The position numbers and the translations under genes are program-made. From contig QHPN01000070.1 of the NCBI GenBank assembly GCA_003219115.1, forward strand, positions 1 through 17,473: a stretch of 17,473 nt of DNA. The letters run 5' to 3'. Numbering within the stretch: the stretch's first letter is position 1; each line of letters opens with the position of its first letter. This DNA comes from Verrucomicrobiota bacterium. Its GTDB lineage: Bacteria; Verrucomicrobiota; Verrucomicrobiia; Chthoniobacterales; UBA10450. The notes under the pieces were generated by a model that worked only from the letters and a program-made list of their open reading frames with translations, made no database searches and had not been told where the DNA came from. Below are positions 8,239-14,401 of the stretch, piece by piece.

Positions 8239-8414
8239 TATTGGCCGGTGCGTTGCCGGTAACGCTTCGATTGATTCGGGTCTACCTTGCGCATTTTTTT
8301 GAGCAGATCCTTCGTGTCCGGACGCGAGATATCGGGTGAGCGCGGCCCATCGCCTTCGCCCTTTTTTGGCCCCCACGGCGCCGGTTCGACCGGCTTTTGA
8401 ATGCGCTCTGGCAT
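8238..8414 (-). CDS. ubact: UBact-type ubiquitin-like protein (Pup analogue)
   Basis: This gene encodes 58 residues and begins MPERIQKPVEPAPWGPKKGE. The middle is PDISRPDTKDLLKKMRKV and the end is DPNQSKRYRQRTGQ. That architecture matches UBact, the proposed Pup-like modifier of Gram-negative bacteria with proteasomes: an N-terminal MPER, a disordered Pro/Gly/charged region, a short amphipathic LLKKM(R/K)KVDP block and a C-terminal R-T-G-(E/Q). By analogy with Pup, the C-terminal Gln would need deamidation to Glu before ligation to substrate lysines. The stop overlaps the prcB ATG (TAATG, 8236-8240), the position UBact occupies in known loci. There is no Gly-Gly end, so it is not an E1-type ubiquitin. 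No Shine-Dalgarno is evident before the ATG. I recognised it by sequence pattern, not by a search. Confidence 0.93.
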   Translation of the reverse strand: MPERIQKPVEPAPWGPKKGEGDGPRSPDISRPDTKDLLKKMRKVDPNQSKRYRQRTGQ

Positions 8415-8578
8415 TGAGAAAAAGCTACGGGAAATCGCCCGAACCGCAACATTCTCGTGGCCGAGATTTTGATAAGCTCAACTTAACGTGGGAGGGGCCT
8501 CACTGCCCGGAATCAAGCCGAATTTTCTAGCGGCTGCCGTGCTTGCCAGTCCCGCTCCCAGATGCCAGAATTTCTGGA
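8415..8578. promoter_or_regulatory. Divergent intergenic region between UBact-proteasome and LysM genes
   Basis: This 164-bp region separates the minus-strand UBact start (8414) from the plus-strand LysM start (8579), so it must hold the promoters for both units. I see no convincing -35/-10 pair on either strand. A small perfect dyad, CCAGAA-T-TTCTGG (8565-8577), ends one base before the LysM ATG. No coding potential is evident. Confidence 0.45.
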
Positions 8579-9046
8579 ATGAAGTCTCTCGCTCTCTGCG
8601 CGGTTTTTCTTCTCCTGATTGCCGCTGCATTTGCCCAAACACCGCAGCCTTCGTCAGCGCCAGGCGAAATGATCACGTTGGAAAAGAAAATCGATGAACT
8701 CAACGCCAAGATCGACGCACTGTCCCAACATGTTTTGAAACTGGAACAGCAGGCCTCGCGTCCCGGAATGATGATCGGGGAGACGAGTCCAGGCCCGGTG
8801 CCAAATGCCGCGACTACAACGAGCGAGTCCGCGTATCCGTCACCAGCCAATGGCACTACTCATGTCGTCGTCCGAGGTGAAACGCTGACTTCCATCGCCA
8901 AGCAACACAAAGTTGGCGTGGAAGAACTGCAAAAATTTAATCACATCGAAGACGGCCGAAAATTACAGGCCGGGCAAACCATCATGATTCCTCCCTCCCC
9001 AGTCAGCCCGGCAGCGAGCGCCTCCCCTTCACCTAACCCGCAATAA
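8579..9046 (+). CDS. Secreted LysM-domain protein with coiled coil
   Basis: The protein has 155 residues from the ATG at 8579; an upstream TTG at 8543 would put a poor leader before a clean signal peptide. Residues 1-20 (MKSLALCAVFLLLIAAAFAQ) form the signal peptide. A short heptad-patterned coiled coil follows at about 31-60 (ITLEKKIDELNAKIDALSQH). A low-complexity Ser/Pro/Thr linker comes next. A single LysM domain spans about 94-138 (HVVVRGETLTSIAKQHKVGV ... GRKLQAGQTIMIP). LysM binds GlcNAc-containing glycans such as peptidoglycan. The role is probably structural or as an adaptor on the sacculus, since no enzyme domain is present. It lies divergent from a unit that ends with an amidase and a peptidoglycan-binding protein, and 2 nt before the GYF_2 gene. 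Confidence 0.88.
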   Translation: MKSLALCAVFLLLIAAAFAQTPQPSSAPGEMITLEKKIDELNAKIDALSQHVLKLEQQASRPGMMIGETSPGPVPNAATTTSESAYPSPANGTTHVVVRGETLTSIAKQHKVGVEELQKFNHIEDGRKLQAGQTIMIPPSPVSPAASASPSPNPQ

Positions 9047-9048
9047 CA

Positions 9049-9585
9049 ATGACAATGGACCCAAGCTGGTATCTCAGAAAATACGAAGGCGGTGGCATTT
9101 TTGGACCGCTGCCGTTCCATCAACTCACGTGCTGGGCCGCGAAGGCGCGCGTAGCTCCACGCGACTTGGTTTCATCCGATCAACAAACGTGGGTGAAAGC
9201 CCCGATGGTTTCGGAGCTCGGGATGGATTGGCTGGTGGAGGTAACGAGCGAGCGCTATTACGGGCCGACAACTCTGGGAGCGATTAATGAGTTTGTCCGG
9301 CTCGGTGAAGTTACACCGGAGAATTTCGTCATTAACACCTGCGACGGTTCGCGTCGAAAAATTCAAGAGATCACCACGTTTTTCCCAAACCATATCGAAG
9401 AAGGCGATGTTTCGGTTGAGCAAAGCCCAGCCACTGCCGGGATGTCGATAAAGTTCGAAGAGCGAATCCGCGACCTGGAGCGCAGTTTGGGAGACGAGCG
9501 ACGCGCCCTGCAGGAAGCAGAGGCGCGCTACCGGGAGTTGGAGCAACGCTATCAGCAGTTGCTGGCATCGTCTGCTCAACCCTAG
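9049..9585 (+). CDS. Double GYF_2 domain protein with C-terminal coiled coil
   Basis: The protein has 178 residues and no signal peptide. Two GYF_2-like (DUF4339) modules appear in tandem. The first, about 7-57, has WYLRKYEGGGIFGPLPFHQL then the PRDLVSSDQQTWVKA tail. The second, about 62-113, is more diverged (VEVTSERYYGPTTLGAINEF ... GEVTPENFVINTCDG). A coiled coil fills about 134-173 (KFEERIRDLERSLGDERRAL and following). GYF-like domains generally bind proline-rich peptides. The preceding LysM protein has a Ser/Pro tail, but it is exported while this one appears cytosolic, so a direct contact is not supported. The 2-nt gap to the LysM stop implies co-transcription. A second ATG at 9055 is an equally possible start. 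The specific function is unknown. Confidence 0.75.
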   Translation: MTMDPSWYLRKYEGGGIFGPLPFHQLTCWAAKARVAPRDLVSSDQQTWVKAPMVSELGMDWLVEVTSERYYGPTTLGAINEFVRLGEVTPENFVINTCDGSRRKIQEITTFFPNHIEEGDVSVEQSPATAGMSIKFEERIRDLERSLGDERRALQEAEARYRELEQRYQQLLASSAQP

Positions 9586-9604
9586 CGCTCGTTTTTCAAA
9601 CTCT

Positions 9605-9687
9605 GGTAGGGCGAGACTCCGTCGAGCCAGCGAAATGTCCCCGGACTGCGAACTTGAAAAGGCGGCTCCGCGGAGCGTCGCCTTACC
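9605..9687 (+). repeat. REP-like palindromic element, copy A
   Basis: An 83-bp imperfect palindrome starts GGTAGGGCGAGACTC and ends GCGTCGCCTTACC. Its 24-nt arms match at 19 positions. It is nearly identical at both ends to the reverse complement of 12747-12818, while the centre differs. It lies between two convergent genes, where a hairpin could also act as a bidirectional terminator. Confidence 0.85.
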
Positions 9688-9693
9688 AAAAAC

Positions 9694-11436
9694 TCAGATC
9701 GCTGCCGGCTCTACTTCTGGCATCTCAAGCAAACTCTGCTCGCACAGGCGCGCGTATTTTCCACCCAGGGTCAGCAATTGCTCGTGCGTCCCGCGTTCGA
9801 TGATGCGGCCATGATCCAGCACCAGAATCTGGTCGGCATGCACAATGGTCGAGAGACGATGCGCAATCACAATCGACGTGCGACGAAACATTAGATTCTC
9901 CAGCGCCTCCTGAATCAGCCGTTCCGTTGCGGTGTCAACGCTTGCCGTCGCTTCGTCCAGAATCAAAATCGGCGGATCTTTCAGGAGAGCGCGCGCAATC
10001 GAGAGCCGCTGTTTCTCTCCCACGCTCAACTTCACCCCCCGCTCGCCCACCACGCTGCTCAATCCGTTTCGCAATAAATCGATGAAGCTCCGCGCGTTCG
10101 CTGCCTCCGCCGCTTCCAACAGTTCTTCGTCGCTCGCACCCGGTTTCCCCATCTGCAGATTTTCGCGAATGCTGCCGTTAAAAAGAAAACTCTCCTGTGT
10201 TACCATTCCGATCTTCTCCCGCAGCTCGTGGACGTTGATGTCGCGAATCGATTGTCCATCGATCAAAATATCGCCATCCTCGAACTCATAAAAACGCGTG
10301 AGAAGATTGATCAGGGTCGATTTTCCCGCGCCAGTTTGACCGACTAACGCGATCGTTTCCCCGGGACGTGCGTGAAAGGAAACATCGCTCAACGCCGGCA
10401 ACTCCGAGCCGTAACTGAAGTTCACGTTGCGAAATTCAATTTCCCCGCGCACTTCTCGTTCGAACTTGCGTCCTCCTTGCGATTCCACCGGTTCGTCGAT
10501 GATTTCGAAAACGCGCTCACCCGCGGCCCGGCCTGCCTGGATCAGTTGATTGAGCTGATGCAATTTTCCGACCGGTTCGTACAGGTAACCTACGGCCAAC
10601 AAAAACGCGCCGAGATCACCAAGCTGCATCGTGCCAGCAAGCACCGCGCGCGTTCCGAGGAAAACAGTGAGGATCACGCCGAGCATGCCGATCAAATACA
10701 TCGACGGGTTGTAAGCCGCCCACACTTTCATGACCACAAGCGTCGCGCGGCGCAGCTCGTCACTAACTCGATTGAAGCGCACGTGCTCCTGTCTCTCGCG
10801 CACAAAACTTCGAATTTGCCTAATGCCGGAGAGATTATCGTGCAGCAGCGCGTTCATCGCCGACGCCGCGCGGCGTTGCAATCGATAACGCCGGTGCGCG
10901 GTGAGTGTATACCAAAGCGCGCCGCCGGCGAGAAACGGCACCGGGCTGAGCGCGAACAAAGTCAGCTTGAAACTCACGTAACACATCCATGCCAGGGCGA
11001 CAATCATTGTCAGCACGGCAACGATGCCCTGCTCAATGCCATCGATCAGCACGCGCTCCACCGCTGTCACATCTTCCAGCAGCCGCGTCATGAGATCGCC
11101 GGTGGCGCGATTGTCGAACCAACGAAGCGGCAGGAGCTGGATATGTGAATATAGATCGCTGCGCAGATCGAAAATCACGCGTTGCTCGAAAGTGTTATTC
11201 AGCACCAGCCGGAGCGAGTTCAGCCCGTTTTGCAGCAAGGCGGCGATCACTGCGAGGAAGACCAGCGGCATCAGTTTCTCGGGATGATGCTGGTGAATGA
11301 CGACGTCGAGAACTTGCTTCGTGACAAGCGGAAACACGATAAGCATTAAGGTGCCGATAACGGCGCACGCGAGCATGGCACTCGCGAGCAGTGGGTATCG
11401 TTTCAGATAAGCGAACACGCGCCAGATCGTTTTCAT
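9694..11436 (-). CDS. ABC exporter, fused permease and ATPase (MsbA/LmrA type)
   Basis: This is a half-size ABC exporter of 580 residues, expected to work as a homodimer in the inner membrane. The N-terminal six-helix transmembrane domain covers about 1-310, with hydrophobic segments near 15-38, 55-75, 135-155, 160-178, 245-265 and 275-290. The nucleotide-binding domain begins near 330: Walker A GQTGAGKS at 366-373, Q-loop Gln414, a variant signature LSVGEKQ at 470-476 (usually LSGGQ), Walker B ILILDE at 490-495, and the switch His526 in IAHRLST. The substrate cannot be read from sequence; lipid A/phospholipid (MsbA-like) or drugs are both possible. The start is supported by GGAG 7 nt before the ATG. 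A gene-free region of 400 bp with nested inverted repeats lies upstream. Confidence 0.9.
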   Translation of the reverse strand: MKTIWRVFAYLKRYPLLASAMLACAVIGTLMLIVFPLVTKQVLDVVIHQHHPEKLMPLVFLAVIAALLQNGLNSLRLVLNNTFEQRVIFDLRSDLYSHIQLLPLRWFDNRATGDLMTRLLEDVTAVERVLIDGIEQGIVAVLTMIVALAWMCYVSFKLTLFALSPVPFLAGGALWYTLTAHRRYRLQRRAASAMNALLHDNLSGIRQIRSFVRERQEHVRFNRVSDELRRATLVVMKVWAAYNPSMYLIGMLGVILTVFLGTRAVLAGTMQLGDLGAFLLAVGYLYEPVGKLHQLNQLIQAGRAAGERVFEIIDEPVESQGGRKFEREVRGEIEFRNVNFSYGSELPALSDVSFHARPGETIALVGQTGAGKSTLINLLTRFYEFEDGDILIDGQSIRDINVHELREKIGMVTQESFLFNGSIRENLQMGKPGASDEELLEAAEAANARSFIDLLRNGLSSVVGERGVKLSVGEKQRLSIARALLKDPPILILDEATASVDTATERLIQEALENLMFRRTSIVIAHRLSTIVHADQILVLDHGRIIERGTHEQLLTLGGKYARLCEQSLLEMPEVEPAAI

Positions 11437-11466
11437 TTCTCAACTCCGCCCATCAATTCACAATCC

Positions 11467-11679
11467 CACAGTCTGTGAAGCCCCGCCACTGGGAGTCACT
11501 CCTCCGCCAGTGCTCAGACGTGCAAATTCGCCGCCGACTCAGGCTCAACTCCGCAGCGATGTTTTCGCGAACTCAGGTGGATCGTGCGCTCCGTAAATGC
11601 CAGTCCGGCTCGGACCGATGCCAGGTGATTGCGGACTCGCACCTAAGCCAACATCGAGCAAGGGACTGCTCGATCCACC
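11467..11679 (-). ncRNA. Candidate structured leader or palindromic element upstream of ABC exporter
   Basis: Complementary segments fall in an ordered, partly nested pattern (plus-strand coordinates): 11576-11584 with 11671-11679 (9 bp); inside it 11584-11588 with 11638-11642 and 11590-11593 with 11632-11635; inside that the hairpin 11603-11607/11611-11615; plus the hairpin 11653-11660/11667-11674. Towards the gene come 11528-11534/11553-11559, 11487-11491/11508-11512 enclosing 11492-11496/11498-11502, and 11467-11471/11473-11477. One stem needs a U-G wobble that exists only on the minus strand, the strand that would be the 5' leader of the exporter mRNA. No known RNA family is recognised, and a DNA repeat is an equal alternative. 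Confidence 0.35.
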
Positions 11680-11760
11680 CCCAGAGATTATGGCGCGAGT
11701 GTCGTGTTGCCATTTTACGTCAGCAATTCACGGACAACCCAAACGATCACAGATAAAAGA

Positions 11761-11830
11761 ATTTCGTGTTTTTCGTGTGCTTAGTGGGAAAAGATCCCGC
11801 TGTTTGGCGTTTTTGGCGTGTTTAGCGGTT
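11761..11830. repeat. Two diverged T/G-rich direct repeats
   Basis: Two similar blocks follow each other: TTTCGTGTTTTTCGTGTGC plus TTAGTGG (from 11762) and TTTGGCGTTTTTGGCGTGTT plus TAGCGGTT (11803-11830). They share the pattern TTYGKGTTTTTYGKGTGYTTAGYGG with several substitutions. They are separated by a short GGGA...TCCC dyad (11785-11799). They lie immediately before the 3' end of the dehydrogenase gene. Confidence 0.45.
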
Positions 11831-11838
11831 AAATCTGC

Positions 11839-12735
11839 TCAAACGTGATCGCCACCATGCTTATGGCGGTTCTTGAACGTCAGCTCGGCGACCCCCGACT
11901 TATCGAGTTCCCCCAGCCCTTCTGTAATCATCGCGTCGTATTGCTGCTTGGTCGAGTGAGCCAGCGGTAGCTCGAGACCAAGCTCGCGCGCAAGATCCAG
12001 TGCGATCCCGCTGTCTTTGGCAGCGTGCGCAGCCGAGAAAAAGCAGCTGTGTTCGCGGTTCTGCATGTCTTCGCCGTCGGTTTGCAAAACGCGCGAGGCC
12101 GCGCCGGTTTCCGAAAAAACTTCGCGCAACATTGCAAGATCAAGGCCCATCGCGTCGCCCAGACCAAGACCTTCGGCGAGGCCGGCGGTGTTGATATTCA
12201 TCACCATGTTCACTAGCGCTTTTACTTTCGCCGCTTCACCCGCTTTGCCGATGTAGCGAACGGTCTTGCCAAGTTTTTCCAAAACGGGTCGCGCGTCGCG
12301 AAACGCCTCCTTATCTCCCCCGCACATCAAATAAAGCGAACCATCGCGCGCCTGCGTGATGCTCGATGCCATGCACGCTTCGAGGGAACGCGCACCGGCT
12401 TTCCTGGCCAGTTCCTCCACTTCAACGTGCACCCGTGGCGTAATGGTCGCGCAATTGATAAATAACTTGCCTCTCGCATTCACCAGCAGGCTGTCGCCCG
12501 ACCTCGCAAAAATTTTTCGCATCGCCGGATCGTCGCTCACCACCGTGATGACGACGTCTGACTCCGCCGTCACGTCCGACAAACTCTGAGACGCAGCGCA
12601 TCCAAGCTCGGTCGCCAGTTTCGTCGCCGCCGCGCGATTCACATCGTAAACCGCGGTCACATGAAATCCGCAATCCGCCAGACGCCGCGCCATGTTCGCG
12701 CCCATTCGGCCAACACCAACGAAACCGATGTTCAT
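11839..12735 (-). CDS. NAD(P)-binding beta-hydroxyacid dehydrogenase (GLYR/HIBADH family)
   Basis: The protein has 298 residues and is a full-length member of the family that includes 3-hydroxyisobutyrate dehydrogenase, tartronate semialdehyde reductase and glyoxylate/succinic semialdehyde reductase. The Rossmann start is GFVGVGRMGANMARRLADCG (residues 4-23), with Asp31 after the second strand (VYDVNR). The catalytic lysine is most likely Lys170 in GEAAKVKALVNMVMN; the Lys+6 Asn spacing resembles the GLYR-type subgroup more than the KxxNN of classical HIBADH. The substrate loop, usually DAPVSGG...GTLT, reads EACMASSITQARDGSL, so the substrate may differ. The chain ends in a His-rich tail (NRHKHGGDHV). 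A palindromic repeat lies just upstream, separating it from the next minus-strand operon. Confidence 0.85.
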   Translation of the reverse strand: MNIGFVGVGRMGANMARRLADCGFHVTAVYDVNRAAATKLATELGCAASQSLSDVTAESDVVITVVSDDPAMRKIFARSGDSLLVNARGKLFINCATITPRVHVEVEELARKAGARSLEACMASSITQARDGSLYLMCGGDKEAFRDARPVLEKLGKTVRYIGKAGEAAKVKALVNMVMNINTAGLAEGLGLGDAMGLDLAMLREVFSETGAASRVLQTDGEDMQNREHSCFFSAAHAAKDSGIALDLARELGLELPLAHSTKQQYDAMITEGLGELDKSGVAELTFKNRHKHGGDHV

Positions 12736-12746
12736 ATTCTTATTTC

Positions 12747-12818
12747 GGCAGGGCGACGCTCTGCGGAGCCACCGCGTTATCCTTGCGCGACGCTGGCTCG
12801 ACAGAGTCTCGCCCTACC
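12747..12818 (-). repeat. REP-like palindromic element, copy B
   Basis: This is a 72-bp copy of the element at 9605-9687 in the opposite orientation. Read on the minus strand it starts GGTAGGGCGAGACTC and ends GCGTCGCCCTGCC. The outer 28 and 24 bases match copy A with one and three differences respectively, and the middle is unrelated and shorter. A C-to-T change in one arm is matched by G-to-A in the other, so pairing is kept. It sits between two minus-strand genes. Confidence 0.85.
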
Positions 12819-12828
12819 GGCACCATAT

Positions 12829-13647
12829 TCAAATTCGTCCCACAAAAAACGGATTGTGCGCCTTCTCCTCTCCCACTGTTGTCATCGGACCATGACCGGG
12901 ACAGATGATGGTCTCATCGGGCAGCGTCAGAATTTTTTCCACATTATTTTTCAGTGCCTCTTTGTAAGAAACATTTCCGCCGCCCATCGAGCCGGCAAAA
13001 ATTGAATCGCCGACTACCGCGATCGGCCGCGCCAGTCCAGTAACGAAGAACGTCATTCCGCCGCGGGAGTGGCCCCATGTGAGAAGTGCTTTCACGTTCA
13101 AATTACCGACGTTGAATTCATGACCTTCGGAAATCGTTTCCGCGCCGAAGGCTGCTTCGCGCTCGGAAATATATACAGGCGCGCCAGTCTGCGTTTTTAA
13201 ACGCGACAGATCAGCAATGTGATCAGGGTGCGCGTGCGTCAGAAGGCTCAGTTTCACCGTCAATTTGTCCCTTTTGACGCGATCGAGAATTGGACGGCAA
13301 TCGGCGCCAGTATCGAAGGCGATAGCCTCGTGCGATTCCGGGTCCCATACCAAGAACGCATTCACCGTCATGTCGTGATACGGCGTGTTGAACATGGTGA
13401 GGCCATCAATCTCGCGGACCTCCGGCCGATATTCGTTCTGGGCAAGATCGGCTAACGCGCGCGCACCCAGTCCGAGCACTGGTGCGACGCGAAACAGCGC
13501 CAGCTCATCATAATGTCCACGGCGCAATTTCCGAATGGCGCTCGCATCCAGCCGCGCCTTCTTGGCGAGATCGGAATCGGAAATTTCCAACCCCCGTTGT
13601 GCTTTGCCGATGACGTCGGTGAAATTGTCCTCGAGCGGAATGTTCAT
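12829..13647 (-). CDS. Metallo-beta-lactamase-fold hydrolase with N-terminal HTH-like domain
   Basis: The protein has 272 residues. About residues 10-70 look like a small helix-turn-helix of the XRE type (SDSDLAKKARLDASAIRKLR followed by a helical tail). The rest is a metallo-beta-lactamase fold of the glyoxalase II-like group. Its metal ligands are visible: His138, His140, Asp142 and His143 in THAHPDH, His193 in TWGHSRGG, Asp214 in VVGDSIFAGS and His252 in CPGHGP. The reaction is likely hydrolysis of a thioester or related ester, but the substrate is not readable. Its ATG overlaps the lipB stop by ATGA (13644-13647). Linkage to lipB hints at acyl or lipoyl thioester chemistry, which is inference only. 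The HTH could sense the same substrate or simply be a helical cap. Confidence 0.82.
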   Translation of the reverse strand: MNIPLEDNFTDVIGKAQRGLEISDSDLAKKARLDASAIRKLRRGHYDELALFRVAPVLGLGARALADLAQNEYRPEVREIDGLTMFNTPYHDMTVNAFLVWDPESHEAIAFDTGADCRPILDRVKRDKLTVKLSLLTHAHPDHIADLSRLKTQTGAPVYISEREAAFGAETISEGHEFNVGNLNVKALLTWGHSRGGMTFFVTGLARPIAVVGDSIFAGSMGGGNVSYKEALKNNVEKILTLPDETIICPGHGPMTTVGEEKAHNPFFVGRI

Positions 13648-14399
13648 GATTTAGTCGTGGCATCGTTTCCCGCCGATGAGACATGGGTCCCATGCCATAT
13701 TTGCCTGATCACTTTTTCCATTGTGACTGCGGCTGCAGCTACTGACCCACTCCTCTCCGTTTCTTTCTCGATCGACGTCATCATAACATTCGAAATTCCG
13801 CAGGGCGTGATCTGGTCGAACGGTGAAAGATCATCGCATACGTTCAAGGCGAATCCGTGCATCGTGATCCAATGACGCACACCGACGCCGATCGACGCAA
13901 TCTTGCGTTGTTGAACCCAGACACCTGTCAATCCTTCGCGACGTTGCGCTTCAATTCCGAACCCGCTCAGAAATTCGATCAGCAAGTTTTCAATCCAACG
14001 CAGATATTTGTGTAAATCCTGACCGCAATGGCGCAGATCGATAATTGGATAGCCCATCAACTGACCCGGCCCATGATACGTTGCTTGGCCCCCGCGGTTA
14101 ATTTGAAAAAACGGATGCGGCAAATGCGATCCACCGCGCAAGCTGCTCTGGTCTGGCGTCCGACCAATCGTGTAAACCGGATCGTGCTCAAGTAGCAAAA
14201 TGGTGTCAGCCAAACTCGGCTCCGCTCGTTTTTGCGCGACGATTTTCTCCTGCAACTCCAGCGCATCCGCGAAATTCAGTCGCCCCAGCCAACTAACAAA
14301 AAGCGCGTTATCCCCAGCGGAGCGAGGGAGCTCTCCCAGAATCGAGACGGCACCAACATTGTTCTGCGCAATTCGGGATGACAGTTCTGCAGCTTTCAC
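13644..14399 (-). CDS. lipB: Lipoyl(octanoyl) transferase
   Basis: LipB moves octanoyl from acyl carrier protein to lysines of lipoyl-dependent enzymes, the first step of lipoate assembly. I place the start at the GTG at 14399, with GGAGG 10 nt upstream (14410-14414); a TTG at 14405 that overlaps the ruvC stop as TTGA is the alternative. No ATG occurs before the conserved domain. From the GTG the protein has 251 residues. The signature RGGQATYHGPGQL is at 102-114, the conserved Lys166 is in KIASIGV, and the acyl-accepting Cys200 is in ITPCGI. About 35 extra residues precede the usual first strand (WLGRLNF), so the N-terminus is longer than in typical LipB. lipA is not in the window. It overlaps the downstream hydrolase by ATGA. 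Confidence 0.92.
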   Translation of the reverse strand: MKAAELSSRIAQNNVGAVSILGELPRSAGDNALFVSWLGRLNFADALELQEKIVAQKRAEPSLADTILLLEHDPVYTIGRTPDQSSLRGGSHLPHPFFQINRGGQATYHGPGQLMGYPIIDLRHCGQDLHKYLRWIENLLIEFLSGFGIEAQRREGLTGVWVQQRKIASIGVGVRHWITMHGFALNVCDDLSPFDQITPCGISNVMMTSIEKETERSGSVAAAAVTMEKVIRQIWHGTHVSSAGNDATTKS

Positions 14400-14401
14400 G
14401 C

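Larger units (their letters stand above)
11437..11838. other. Gene-free region between ABC exporter and dehydrogenase
   Basis: This 402-bp stretch has no supported gene. Open frames on the plus strand here have no recognisable domains and lie antisense to the surrounding minus-strand genes. It contains the nested inverted repeats at 11467-11679 and the T/G-rich direct repeats at 11761-11830. The Shine-Dalgarno-like GGAG of the exporter lies at its left edge. Confidence 0.7.

Noticed and set aside
8239..8376. A 46-residue upstream extension of prcB from a start at 8376
   Set aside because: It overlaps the UBact gene in another frame, has no proteasome-like sequence, and the ATG at 8238 coupled to the UBact stop gives a normal-length PrcB.
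8565..8577. Small dyad CCAGAA-T-TTCTGG just before the LysM start as an operator
   Set aside because: Six-base arms occur by chance and there is no second copy nearby on the proteasome side; it is recorded only as part of the intergenic region.
10372..11148. Long plus-strand open frame (258 residues) antisense to the ABC exporter
   Set aside because: It lies wholly within a gene with all ABC motifs. The His/Arg/Gln-rich composition is typical of an antisense shadow.
11391..11848. Plus-strand open frames across the gene-free region
   Set aside because: They start inside the antisense of the ABC exporter or within inverted repeats, have no recognisable domain, and the region is better explained by repeats.
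9605..12818. The inverted repeat pair as ends of a composite transposon
   Set aside because: There is no transposase between the copies, each copy is itself a complete palindrome, and the enclosed genes look like ordinary chromosomal genes.
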